NCBI GenBank assembly: GCA_020632875.1
Contig: JACKET010000004.1
Coordinates: 372,001 to 436,000, forward strand
Source: Alphaproteobacteria bacterium
Lineage (GTDB): Bacteria; Myxococcota_A; UBA796; GCA-2862545
DNA length: 64,000 nt
Reading direction: 5' to 3'
Shown: positions 15,553 through 23,935 of the stretch, in pieces
Numbering within the stretch: position 1 is the first letter of the stretch
Layout of the letters: each line of letters opens with the position of its first letter
Translations under genes and position numbers: made by a program
Notes under the pieces: generated by a model
The model's database searches: none
What the model saw: the letters and a program-made list of their open reading frames with translations, nothing else
What the model was told of the DNA's origin: nothing

Positions 15553-18500
15553 GTGCTGTTGTCCGTCCTGTTCGCCCACGCCGCTCCCCACCACGCCGTC
15601 GAGGTCGCCCTCGATCCGGCCGCGGGCACGCTGCAGGTCGTCGATCGGCTCGGCGGTGTCGAGCCCGGCGCGACGTTCGCGCTCCATGCCGGCCTGTCGC
15701 CCGCCGTCGCCACCAAGGGCTGGACGCTCGAGCGGGTCGGGGCCGAAGACCGCTCGGTGCCGGTCGAGACGTGGAAGCTCGTCTCGAAGAAGAAGAAGCC
15801 GAAGCTCCCGGTCGAGCTGCGCTACGGCGGGGCCATCGCCCATCCGCTCCAGACCCAGGGCTCGGAGTACCAGCGCAGCTTCTCCGAGACGCCCGGCACC
15901 ATCCAGGAGGATGGCGTCTACCTGGCGCCGAGCACGTACTGGCTCCCGACGTTCGGTGACGCGCTCGTCACCTACGCGATCGACCCGACCGTGCCGGAGG
16001 GTTGGAGCACCGTGGTCTCGGGGAACCCGACGGAGACGGGCTGGGAGAGCGCCGGCCCCACGAACGAGGCGTACCTCGTGGCTGCCGCGTGGTCCCACAC
16101 CGCCAGCGAGATCGAGACGCCGAGCGGCACCCGCGGCATCGACGTGTACCTGCGCGAGCCCGACCCGGGCCTCGCCTTCCGCTACACGGCGGCCACCGGG
16201 CGCTACCTCACCCTGTACGAGGCGATGCTCACGCCCTACCCCTTCGATCGCTTCGCCCTGGTCGAGAACTTCTGGGACACGGGCTACGGCATGCCCGGCT
16301 TCACGCTGCTCGGGCCGCAGGTCATCCGCTTCCCGTGGATCCTGACCAGCAGCTATCCGCACGAGGTCCTGCACACGTGGTGGGGCAACTCCGCGGGCAT
16401 CGCGCCGACGGGCGGGAACTGGGCCGAAGGCCTCACCGCCTACATGGCCGACCACCTGTTCGCCGAGCACCGCGGGCAGTCCGACCAGCACCGCCGGAAC
16501 ACGCTCAAGAAGTACACCGACCTCGCCGCCGACCAGGACTTCCCGCTCGTGGAGTTCGAGGGCCGCACGTCCGCCGCGACCGAGGCCATCGGGTACGGCA
16601 AGAGCCTCATGTTCTGGCACATGATCCGCCGGCACATCGGCGACGAGGCCTTCCTTGAGGGGCTCCGCGCGTTCCACGCCGCGTACGTCTGGAAGCCCGC
16701 GGGCTTCGCGGACCTCGAGCCCTTCCTGTCCGAGGCGTCGGGTGAGGACCTGAAGCCCTTCTTCGAGGCCTGGACGACCACGTCGGGCGCCGTGCGGCTC
16801 ACCGTCGCGGACGCGAAGGCCGAGAAGGACGGGGACGCCTGGGTCGTCAGCGGCACGCTCGTGCAGGACGGAGCGAAGCCGGCCTGGGTCCCGCTGCACG
16901 TGACCGGCAGCGGCGGGCGGAACGCGCAGGTGGCCGTCGTGGCACTCGAGGGCGAGCGCACGCCCTTCCGCATCGCGGTCGACGCGGACCTCGCGACGCC
17001 CCAGCGCCTCGACGTCGACCCGGAGTTCGACGTGATGCGCGTGCTCGACCCGCTCGAGGTGCCGCCGGCGCTCACCACCGTGCTCGGCGAGGAGAAGGCC
17101 GTGTTCGTGCTGCCGTCGCAGGGCACCCAGGCCGAGCGCGCCGCCTGGAAGGAGCTCGCCGCGGCGTGGGCGAAGCCCGGCGAGCCCGAGATCCTCGAAG
17201 ACGACGCGGTGGACGCGCCGCCGCCGGGGTCCTGGGTGCTCGGCTGGGCGAACCTGCACGGGCCGCGCATCGCGAAGAAGCTCGCCGACGTGGGCGCGAA
17301 GGTCGGCGACGCCGGCCTGTCGTGGCAGGGCGAGACCTTCGACCACACCCACTCCATCGCGCTGGTCGCGCGGTCCGACGACCCGACGCGCGCCGTGGGC
17401 TGGGTGACCGCGGGCAACGCCGAAGCGATCAAGGGCCTCGGCCGCAAGCTGCCGCACTACACGAAGTACAGCCTGCTCGCGTTCTCGGGCACCGCGCCCG
17501 ACAACGTCGCAAAAGCCACGTGGGAGGCCACGACCTCGCCGCTGACCGTCGCCCTGGCGAAGGGTGCGCTCGTCCCGCGGAAGCCGGGTCCCGCGCACCC
17601 GCCGCTGGCCGAGATGCCGCCGCGCTTCGACGGCGACGCGCTGCTCGCCGAGGCCACGTGGTTCGCCGACCCCGCGCGCGAGGGCCGCGGCATCGGCTCG
17701 AAGGGGCTGGATGAAGCCACGCGACGCATCACCGACGAGCTGTCGGAGATGGGGCTCGCTCTGAACCAGGCGTGGACCGAGGAGATCGACGGCAAGCAGG
17801 TCGAGCTCCAGAACGTCGTCTTCACCCTGCCCGGCGACGGCCGTCCCCTGCCGCCGGTCCTCGTGATGGCGCACGTCGATCACCTCGGGATGGGCGAGGC
17901 CCACGCGCGGGAGGGCAATGCCGGCGAGCTCCATCCCGGCGCCGACGACAACGCGTCCGGCGTGGCCGTGGCGCTCGCGTTGGCGCGGGTCCTCGCGTCC
18001 GAGCCCGCCCGCCCCCGGCCGGTGACGTTCGTGTTCACCACGGCCGAGGAGTCCGACCTGCGTGGCGCGAAGCACTACCTCGCGGCGAAGGGGAAGGAGA
18101 CCGCATTCGCATGCGTGGTCCTCGACACGGTCGGGCGACTCGGGGATGCCGGCATCACCGTCATCGGGGCCGAGAGCGCTCGTGAGCTGCGGTTCCTGTT
18201 CATGGGCGTGGGCTATACGACCGGCGCGAAGCTCGGCTTCGCACAGCCCGGTATCGGGGGCTCGGACCAGGGGGCGTGCCACGAGGTGGGCATCCCGGGC
18301 GTCCAGCTCACGACCGGCGCGACGCCCGACTACCACGCACCCGGCGACACGGCGGACAAGCTCTCCGCCGAGGGCCTCGAGCTGGTGGCCGACACCGCCC
18401 TCGAGGCCATCGCGTACCTCGCGGAGCGGACGGACCCGCTCACCGTGCAGCTCGGGGGCGACGCGCCCGCGCCGTCCGCCGGGGAGCGCAAGGCGAGCCT

Positions 18501-18750
18501 CGGGACCATGCCGGACTTCACGTTCGAGGGGCCGGGCGTCCTGGTCGCGGACGTGATGCCCGACTCCGCGGCGCAGGCCGCGGGCCTGAAGCCGGGCGAC
18601 GTGCTGCTCGCGATCGACGGCAAGGCCGTGAAGGACCTGCGGGCCTTCTCCGAGCTCCTGAAGGCGAAGAAGCCCGGCGACACGGTCGAGGTGCGCTACC
18701 GGCGCGGCGACGCCGAGAAGACCGTGAAGGCGAAGCTCAAGGCGCGGTAG
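15553..18750 (+). CDS. Secreted dual metallopeptidase: M1-like plus M28 plus PDZ
   Basis: The 1065-residue exported protein joins three parts. Residues 1-11 are a signal peptide. Residues about 30-420 form a gluzincin-like domain with zinc motif HEVLH (270-274) and a downstream Glu at 292 in the context NWAEGL, as in M1 aminopeptidases. Residues about 690-960 form an M28 (aminopeptidase S/Y-like) domain with AHVDHLG (H774), GADDNASG (D798), AEES and a final DYHAPGD His. Residues about 985-1065 form a PDZ domain. Both zinc sites look complete, so the protein may cut peptides in two ways. A TAGGGT box (15529-15534) and GAGG ribosome site precede the GTG. It converges with, and overlaps by 14 bases, the next gene. 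Confidence 0.85.
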   Translation: MLLSVLFAHAAPHHAVEVALDPAAGTLQVVDRLGGVEPGATFALHAGLSPAVATKGWTLERVGAEDRSVPVETWKLVSKKKKPKLPVELRYGGAIAHPLQTQGSEYQRSFSETPGTIQEDGVYLAPSTYWLPTFGDALVTYAIDPTVPEGWSTVVSGNPTETGWESAGPTNEAYLVAAAWSHTASEIETPSGTRGIDVYLREPDPGLAFRYTAATGRYLTLYEAMLTPYPFDRFALVENFWDTGYGMPGFTLLGPQVIRFPWILTSSYPHEVLHTWWGNSAGIAPTGGNWAEGLTAYMADHLFAEHRGQSDQHRRNTLKKYTDLAADQDFPLVEFEGRTSAATEAIGYGKSLMFWHMIRRHIGDEAFLEGLRAFHAAYVWKPAGFADLEPFLSEASGEDLKPFFEAWTTTSGAVRLTVADAKAEKDGDAWVVSGTLVQDGAKPAWVPLHVTGSGGRNAQVAVVALEGERTPFRIAVDADLATPQRLDVDPEFDVMRVLDPLEVPPALTTVLGEEKAVFVLPSQGTQAERAAWKELAAAWAKPGEPEILEDDAVDAPPPGSWVLGWANLHGPRIAKKLADVGAKVGDAGLSWQGETFDHTHSIALVARSDDPTRAVGWVTAGNAEAIKGLGRKLPHYTKYSLLAFSGTAPDNVAKATWEATTSPLTVALAKGALVPRKPGPAHPPLAEMPPRFDGDALLAEATWFADPAREGRGIGSKGLDEATRRITDELSEMGLALNQAWTEEIDGKQVELQNVVFTLPGDGRPLPPVLVMAHVDHLGMGEAHAREGNAGELHPGADDNASGVAVALALARVLASEPARPRPVTFVFTTAEESDLRGAKHYLAAKGKETAFACVVLDTVGRLGDAGITVIGAESARELRFLFMGVGYTTGAKLGFAQPGIGGSDQGACHEVGIPGVQLTTGATPDYHAPGDTADKLSAEGLELVADTALEAIAYLAERTDPLTVQLGGDAPAPSAGERKASLGTMPDFTFEGPGVLVADVMPDSAAQAAGLKPGDVLLAIDGKAVKDLRAFSELLKAKKPGDTVEVRYRRGDAEKTVKAKLKAR

Positions 18751-19099
18751 CCCAGACCCGCGCCTCCGCGACGAAGTACTGCATCGCCGCCACGTCCCGC
18801 GCGGGCGCGGTGCCCGTCTTCACGCGCGCATCGACGACCCCCGCGAGCTTCTCCATCCGCGAAAGGTGCGCCGCGGCAGCCCCGCTGTCGCCGGACTCCT
18901 TCATCGCCTCGTACCAGCGGACCGACCAGCGGCACACGTCGTCGAGGGGCGCCACGCCCGCCTCGTACGCTGCGAACGTCGCGTCGTGGACCTTCGCCGC
19001 CGCCTCGATGCGCTCGCCGTGCGGCGAGCCGCCACCGACGGCTTCGGGAGCGAGGCAGAGCACCAGGGCACCGAGGAGGAGGGTCTCGCGCAGCTTCAT
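18737..19099 (-). CDS. Small exported helical protein
   Basis: The 120-residue protein has a clear signal peptide (LLLGALVLCLAPEAVGG) and a mature part predicted to be helical hairpins, with the repeated pattern 'A..YEAGVAPLDDV..W' and 'V..GTAPARDV..MQYFVAEAR'. This resembles a widespread family of short periplasmic proteins of unknown function with outer-membrane-efflux-like helices. Its last 14 bases overlap the end of the peptidase gene on the other strand. Confidence 0.6.
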   Translation of the reverse strand: MKLRETLLLGALVLCLAPEAVGGGSPHGERIEAAAKVHDATFAAYEAGVAPLDDVCRWSVRWYEAMKESGDSGAAAAHLSRMEKLAGVVDARVKTGTAPARDVAAMQYFVAEARVWATAP

Positions 19100-19608
19100 G
19101 GGGACTCCAGTGGATACCCGGGCGTATCCGGTCGTCGGAGGCGGCGGGAGCGCCTCGAGCTTCAGCGCACGTCGAGCTTCGAGCGTCCCGAGGCATCACG
19201 CAGATGACGCAGAAGGACGCAGATGACGCAGAAACGAGGCCGACCCGGGTCGAGCGTCTTCGCTTCCCCGGAGCGCCGAGTGGGCCTCCTTGCGGATCGG
19301 ATCCGGGACTCACCAGAGCAGGCCGGCGTTTCGGCTGCTTCCACCCGTGAAGACAGGGCTACCGAGGGACGTCTCGGTGCTCGGGTCGACAGAGAGGGCC
19401 TCCCCGCGGATGGGAATCGGGATTCACCAGAGCAGGCGCGCGTTTCGGGCTGCTCGGCGATCAGACTCGCCGACCCCCTTCCAATCCTCAGGGAGTTTCG
19501 GTGGGTCCTCATCTTCTGCGCCTTCTGCGTCTTCCGCGCCTTCTGCGTAGGTCCGGGCGCTCGCGCCCGGGCCGACCCCGAAGTGGTAGGAGCGCTCGCC
19601 CGACCGGA
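19100..19608. repeat. Repeat-rich spacer: inverted TTCTGCGT arrays around a 114-bp-spaced direct repeat
   Basis: This 509-bp spacer holds no gene. On the left (19198-19235) lies an array of ACGCAGATGACGCAGAAGG-type units, and on the right (19513-19549) its inverse, TTCTGCGCCTTCTGCGTC. Between them a segment of about 55 bp starting GGGCCTCC occurs twice, at 19282-19336 and 19396-19454, 114 bp apart. Such CTTCTGCGTC arrays recur between genes of many bacteria and give spurious Glu/Gly/Ala-rich ORFs on translation. Confidence 0.75.
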
Positions 19609-20772
19609 TCAGCAGACTGCGATCCGCCCGTCCACGACGCCCTTCGTGAGGCGGTCGACGCTCGCGAGCCCGTCGCGCACGATGGCCTCGACCTCCGCGG
19701 CGAGCGCGGACGCCGGCACGTCGGCGTCGATCCGCACCTCGCACACGTGCGGGTCGGACACCGGCTGCCCGATGCGGCTCACGAGCAGCACGCTGCAGGC
19801 GCGGATCGGCTCCACCTCGCGCACGAGGCGCGCCGCGAGCTCGCGAGCGAGCAGGTTGTACAGCTTGCCCACGTGGCTCGCGGGGTTCTTGCCGGCCGCT
19901 GCCTCGAGGCTCATCGGGCGCCCGGGCGTGATCAGCCCGTTCACGCGGTTGCCGCGGCCCACCTGCCCGTCGTCGCCGGCCTCGGCGGAGGTGCCGGTCA
20001 CCGTCAGGTACATGCGGCCGGCGTCGATGTCGTCGGCGGCGTTCACACGCACGTCCGCGCCGCTCGCCGCCGTGGCGACCTGCGCCGCGGCCTCGCACGC
20101 GGCCCGGTAGTCGTCGGGGGACCGCAGGAACCGGTCGACCATCGCGACCGCCACCGTGAGCTCGACGCGCCCGTCGGTGCGCACCGCCATCACCTTCACG
20201 TCCTCGCCGAGCGCCGGGTGCCGCGCCTTCGTCTCGGCGCTGTTCAGCGCCCGCTCGACGTGCAGCGCCGTCTGCTCGAGCGCCGAGAGCGGCGCATACC
20301 CGACGCCGAAGCTCGTGTCGTTGGCCAGGGGCACGGCGCCGTCGTAGAGCCCGACCAGCTCGGAGGCCCCGCCGCGCACGAGGCAGTGGAGCCTCACGTC
20401 GCGCACGGGGTCGACGAACCGCAGGTGGTCGCGCAGCCAGCCCTCGACCTCGGCCCGCGCGATCTCGACGACCGGCACGTCGATCCCGCCGTGCCGGCTG
20501 GTCGCGCGGCCGCTCAGGTAGATCTCCATCGGCGCCGTCACGCGCCCGCCGCCGAGGCGCGGCTCGGAGCGGCCCCCGAACAGCAGCGCCTTGTCGACGT
20601 TGTGGTGGAGGATCCGGCCGAACCGCTCGAGGTAGAACCGCGACAGCGCCGCGCTGAACCGCTCGGCGAGCTGGTCGCAGATCGTGTCGGGATGCCCGAC
20701 GCCCTTGCGCTCGACGACCTCGACGGGCCCCGGCTGGCCGAGCCCTTCCGCGGCGTGGAGGACGAGCTGCAC
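19609..20772 (-). CDS. mat: Archaeal-type S-adenosylmethionine synthetase
   Basis: This enzyme forms S-adenosylmethionine from methionine and ATP (EC 2.5.1.6). The 387-residue protein belongs to the archaeal MAT family, not to bacterial MetK. It shows EVVERKGVGHPDTICDQLAE near the N-terminus, 'NDTSFGVGYAPLSALE' mid-chain and 'GRGNRVNGLITPGRP' with 'GKNPASHVGKLYN' towards the end. The GTG at 20772 lies 5 bases after the stop of the universal stress protein gene, so the two form an operon. Sporadic bacterial occurrence suggests gene transfer. Whether a standard metK exists elsewhere cannot be seen here. Confidence 0.92.
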   Translation of the reverse strand: MQLVLHAAEGLGQPGPVEVVERKGVGHPDTICDQLAERFSAALSRFYLERFGRILHHNVDKALLFGGRSEPRLGGGRVTAPMEIYLSGRATSRHGGIDVPVVEIARAEVEGWLRDHLRFVDPVRDVRLHCLVRGGASELVGLYDGAVPLANDTSFGVGYAPLSALEQTALHVERALNSAETKARHPALGEDVKVMAVRTDGRVELTVAVAMVDRFLRSPDDYRAACEAAAQVATAASGADVRVNAADDIDAGRMYLTVTGTSAEAGDDGQVGRGNRVNGLITPGRPMSLEAAAGKNPASHVGKLYNLLARELAARLVREVEPIRACSVLLVSRIGQPVSDPHVCEVRIDADVPASALAAEVEAIVRDGLASVDRLTKGVVDGRIAVC

Positions 20773-20777
20773 CGGGA

Positions 20778-21224
20778 TCAGGCCTCTTTCGGGACCCGAA
20801 GCACGAGCGTCGGCACCGGCGCGAGGCGCACGATGCGCTCGGCGACGCTGCCGAGCAGCAGGTGACCGAGGCCGCGGCGGCCGTGCGTGGCGACCATGAG
20901 CAGGTCGTAGTCGGCGGCGAGCTCGACCATCGCGTCGGCGGCGTCGTATCCGTAGCGCGTGACGGCCTTGCCTCGCACGGAGTCGGGCATCGCGGCGACC
21001 ATGTCGTTCACGCGGCCCTCGTGGTCGGCGCGCAGCTTCTTCGCTTCGGCCTCGAGCATCGCGCGGACGGCCGGGTCGCGCACGAGCGCCTCGGCGTACG
21101 GCACGCCGTCGACGTAGGCGACATCGAGCGTGGCGCCCATCTTCTCGGCGAAGCCCACCGCCTGGGCCAGGACCTCGTCCGCGCCCTTGCCATCGACCAG
21201 ATCGACTCCAACGAGTGCCCGCAT
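20778..21224 (-). CDS. Universal stress protein (UspA family)
   Basis: The 148-residue cytosolic protein has the single Usp fold with the ATP-binding signature G-x2-G-x9-G-S as THGRRGLGHLLLGSVAERIV near the C-terminus, followed by APVPTLVLRVP. It is thus of the ATP-binding Usp group. The ATG at 21224 has a near-perfect ribosome site (AGGAGGTGAT), which decides against the ATG 15 bases upstream. It is the first gene of a pair with the archaeal-type SAM synthetase. Usp proteins respond to stress and energy state. Any direct link with SAM is inference. Confidence 0.92.
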   Translation of the reverse strand: MRALVGVDLVDGKGADEVLAQAVGFAEKMGATLDVAYVDGVPYAEALVRDPAVRAMLEAEAKKLRADHEGRVNDMVAAMPDSVRGKAVTRYGYDAADAMVELAADYDLLMVATHGRRGLGHLLLGSVAERIVRLAPVPTLVLRVPKEA

Positions 21225-21275
21225 GATCACCTCCTGCACGCCCCTGTTAGCAGCCGGCGCGCCTTCCGTCCCGCA

Positions 21276-22886
21276 TCAATCCTGGGCCCACGATCCGCCT
21301 TCGACGGCCCACGTGAAGCGCCGCGCACCGCGCTTGCCGCCCACCGAGACCTTCTCGGTGATCTCGGCTCCGTCGAGCAGCATCTGCACCTTGTAGCGGC
21401 CTTTCGGCATGGCGTACCCGCGCAGCGGCGTCGTGCCGACCTCGAGCCCGTCGATCTTCACCGTGGCGCCCGCGGGCTCCGAGAGGAAGTCGACCATCGG
21501 CATGTCGGGGTCGTAGCCCTCGCTCTCCACCTCGGCGACCTCGGACGCCTCGCCCGCCTCGTCGACCTCGGCCTCGCCTTCGCCCTCGGGCGTCTCGGGG
21601 CGCGGCGCCGCGGCGACCTTCGCGTGTGTCTCCGGGGACCCCGCCTCGGCGTCGGTGTCCTCGACCTCGCCCGGAGGTGGGAGCTCGGGGCCGAGCGCCT
21701 GCGTGACCTCGGTGGGCGCGGGGGCCGTCGGAGTCGGCTGGCTCGCCCGGGAGCCCGCTCCGGAGCCGAGCGTCGCGAACCCCACGATGGCCAGCACCGC
21801 CGCGACCCCGCCGAGACCGGCCGCGATCCACGCCGGCCCCACCGAGAGGCCCGGCGGAGCGGGCTCCGGCGGGGGCGCGGGCGTCGGCGCGACCTCCTCC
21901 AACACCGAAGGCGGCGGCTGCGAGGCCTCCACGACCCCCTGGGTCGGGTAGTACGTGTCGGAGTCGTCGGAGTGCGCGCCCGGCTGGATGGGCGCCAGGG
22001 CGCGGCCGATCTGGCTCACGGTGTCCGGGTCCCAGGGCCCCACTCCCCGACCATCGGCGGACTCCCCGGTCCACACGTCGAGCAGCGCGTCGCAGTTCGC
22101 GATCCGCTCGTCCCGGTCGACCTGGAGCGCCCCGTCGATCGCGATGCGGATGCGGTCGGGCACGTCCGGGATGAGCTCCTCGATGGGACGGCGCTTGCCG
22201 CCCGCGACCGCGTTCAGGACCTCGAGGGTCGAGTCGCCCTGGAACGGCCGCTCGCCCCCCACCAGCTCGTACAGGATGGCGCCGAGGGAGAACACGTCGG
22301 CGCGCTTGTCGACGTCCTTCGCGCTCTCGATCTGCTCCGGCGCCATGTAGGCGGGCGTTCCCATGGCCATGCCGCTTCGCGTCTCGGTCTGGCCGCGGCC
22401 CTCGGCGTCGAGCAGCTTGGCGAGCCCGAAGTCGGTGATCTTCGGCACGAGCCGCTTGGCGGACGGATCGAGCAGGATGTTCCCCGGCTTCAGGTCGCGG
22501 TGGATGGTGCCGGCCTGGTGCGCGACCGCGACGCCTTCGATGATGCCGCGCGCGAGGTCGTCGGCCTGCTCGATGGTGAGCCGCCGGCTGCGCAGGAAGT
22601 CGTCGAGCGCGACGCCGGCGATGAACTCCATGACCAGGCCCGGCGAGCCGGAGACGTCGACCACGTCCGTCACCGACACGATGTTCGGGTGGCGGAGCTG
22701 GGCCTGGGCGCGGCCCTCCTGGAGCAGGCGATCCTGGATGGCGGCCGTCGGGAGCTTCAGGACCTTGAGCGCGTGCAGGGAGCCGAGCTGGTTGTGGCGC
22801 GCGCGGTACACCACGGCCATGCCGCCCTCGCCGAGCACGGCCTCGATGGTGTACCGGTCCACCACGGTTCCGGGCGGAAGCTTCAC
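21276..22886 (-). CDS. Ser/Thr protein kinase with PEGA domain
   Basis: The 536-residue Hanks-type kinase shows a Gly loop (GEGGMAVVY, 19-27), ATP Lys K41, catalytic HRDLKPGN (129-136), DFG (152-154) and APEQ, all intact. A membrane helix lies at about 352-374. The extracytoplasmic part has a Pro/Glu-rich spacer and ends in a PEGA domain (DFLSEPAGATVKIDGLEVGTTPLRGY), a surface-binding fold. The GTG at 22886 is chosen for GGAGG 6 nt upstream; an ATG at 22910 overlaps the TATGCT box and is less likely. The kinase probably relays an envelope signal to unknown targets. Confidence 0.9.
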   Translation of the reverse strand: MKLPPGTVVDRYTIEAVLGEGGMAVVYRARHNQLGSLHALKVLKLPTAAIQDRLLQEGRAQAQLRHPNIVSVTDVVDVSGSPGLVMEFIAGVALDDFLRSRRLTIEQADDLARGIIEGVAVAHQAGTIHRDLKPGNILLDPSAKRLVPKITDFGLAKLLDAEGRGQTETRSGMAMGTPAYMAPEQIESAKDVDKRADVFSLGAILYELVGGERPFQGDSTLEVLNAVAGGKRRPIEELIPDVPDRIRIAIDGALQVDRDERIANCDALLDVWTGESADGRGVGPWDPDTVSQIGRALAPIQPGAHSDDSDTYYPTQGVVEASQPPPSVLEEVAPTPAPPPEPAPPGLSVGPAWIAAGLGGVAAVLAIVGFATLGSGAGSRASQPTPTAPAPTEVTQALGPELPPPGEVEDTDAEAGSPETHAKVAAAPRPETPEGEGEAEVDEAGEASEVAEVESEGYDPDMPMVDFLSEPAGATVKIDGLEVGTTPLRGYAMPKGRYKVQMLLDGAEITEKVSVGGKRGARRFTWAVEGGSWAQD

Positions 22887-22905
22887 CCTCGGTCCTCCCG
22901 GCGCG

Positions 22906-22911
22906 AGCATA
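22906..22911 (-). promoter_or_regulatory. TATGCT -10-like box of the PEGA kinase gene
   Basis: TATGCT lies 19 nt before the GTG at 22886 on the minus strand. The same hexamer, preceded by G or A and a short leader, is found before the kinase genes at 56333 and 63640. Confidence 0.45.
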
Positions 22912-22928
22912 GCGGAAAGGCGCGCGCG

Positions 22929-22964
22929 TCAGGCTCCGATCGCGAGGATCCTCACCAGCGGTCC
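22929..22964. repeat. 36-bp direct repeat, left copy (duplicate of helicase 3' end)
   Basis: This 36-bp sequence matches 23900-23935 at 35 of 36 positions (single G/A difference). On the minus strand it encodes the end of the helicase, GPLVRILAIGA plus stop, although here no helicase precedes it. The two copies bracket the orphan gene at 23123-23890. Confidence 0.92.
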
Positions 22965-23122
22965 TCCTGCCGGACGGATTAGGCTTCCGTATGGGCGCAT
23001 TCCCGTCACGAGCATTCGACGTTCACGCGCTCGCCTGGACCGTCGAATCGACCTGGACCGGGTGGTTGGTTCCCAATGCCAGCCCTGATTCGAGTCCTGT
23101 CGAGTAGCGGAACGGCGCCCCC

Positions 23123-23890
23123 GTGTGCGCGTGGACGGTTCGTCGCGCGCTCGCTGGTGCTGGGCGCGATCACGATCTCCCTGCATGGGCAACCCCGGTC
23201 GACACATCGGCCGCGCTGGGCTCGGGCGTCTACGCGGAACGCCAGTTCGGCTCCGTTGCCGCAGCCGTCCGCGTCGGACCCGGGGTCTTCAGGGTGGACG
23301 TGTGGCGGTCACCTCGAACCCTCTACACGGCCCTCGCGGCGAAGCACGGAGTCCGGTATTCGCACGGACGATTCGAGCTGGACGCCGGGGTCGCGTGGGT
23401 CGTGTTCATCGGCGACCCCCCGTGCAGGGCCTGCGGCTCCTGGGCCGCGCTCGAAGGAGGGACCTCGGAGGCCCACTGGTCGGTCGCCGCCGATTTGAGG
23501 ATCGACCTGTCACCGCTCTTCCTCCGTTTCCGAGGCTCCATCCCGCGAATCGACGAAGGCCCCGGCACCTGGCTGGACCGTGGCGCTCTTGAGGTCGCTG
23601 TGTCGCCGCTCGTCTCCGAAGCTACGGTCGCGGCGCGCCCCAAACCCTGGATCGAAGTCTTCGCAGCAGTGGACGCGCCGTGGATCTGGTGGATGCGGGA
23701 CCTCCAGGGCCCAGAGTTCACCCGGCTGCCCCAGGCGACACCGCCCGGGGTCTCCGCGGGTCTGTCCTTCCTCCCGACGCGGTACCTGAGCGTGGAGATC
23801 GCGGGCGCGGCCACGCGGGACGGGCCCGGAGTGGTGGTCTCCGTCGAGGTCGCGTCGGGCGGGCGGGGTCGCGTCGGAGCGGCATGGTGA
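23123..23890 (+). CDS. Orphan exported protein gene, possibly frameshifted at its 5' end
   Basis: The frame encodes 255 residues with alternating hydrophobic/polar strands (FGSVAAAVRVGPGVFRVDVW ... RYLSVEIAGAATRDGPGVVVSVEVA) that suggest a small outer-membrane barrel. I recognise no family. The first 25 residues of this frame are not a signal peptide. However, the +1 neighbour frame reads RFVARSLVLGAITISLHG, a good signal sequence, and then stops making sense near 23190. A one-base change there would join signal and barrel, so this may be a recent pseudogene or a sequencing error. It is bracketed by 36-bp direct repeats. Confidence 0.5.
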   Translation: MCAWTVRRALAGAGRDHDLPAWATPVDTSAALGSGVYAERQFGSVAAAVRVGPGVFRVDVWRSPRTLYTALAAKHGVRYSHGRFELDAGVAWVVFIGDPPCRACGSWAALEGGTSEAHWSVAADLRIDLSPLFLRFRGSIPRIDEGPGTWLDRGALEVAVSPLVSEATVAARPKPWIEVFAAVDAPWIWWMRDLQGPEFTRLPQATPPGVSAGLSFLPTRYLSVEIAGAATRDGPGVVVSVEVASGGRGRVGAAW

Positions 23891-23899
23891 CGGGATCGA

Positions 23900-23935
23900 T
23901 CAGGCTCCGATCGCGAGGATCCTCACCAACGGTCC
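23900..23935. repeat. 36-bp direct repeat, right copy (helicase 3' end)
   Basis: This is the functional copy of the repeat and forms the last codons and stop of the helicase gene. The left copy is at 22929-22964, exactly 971 bp away. The arrangement, an intact gene end plus a displaced partial copy, is what site-specific integration into a gene 3' end leaves. Confidence 0.92.

Noticed and set aside
15427..18336. A 969-residue minus-strand frame
   Set aside because: It is antisense to the peptidase, which has complete catalytic motifs. The antisense product is rich in Arg, His and Val with no motif.
19424..20098. A 224-residue frame over the start of the SAM synthetase gene region
   Set aside because: Its Glu/Ala/Gly-Asp tail comes from the CTTCTGCGTC repeat and the rest is antisense-type reading of mat.
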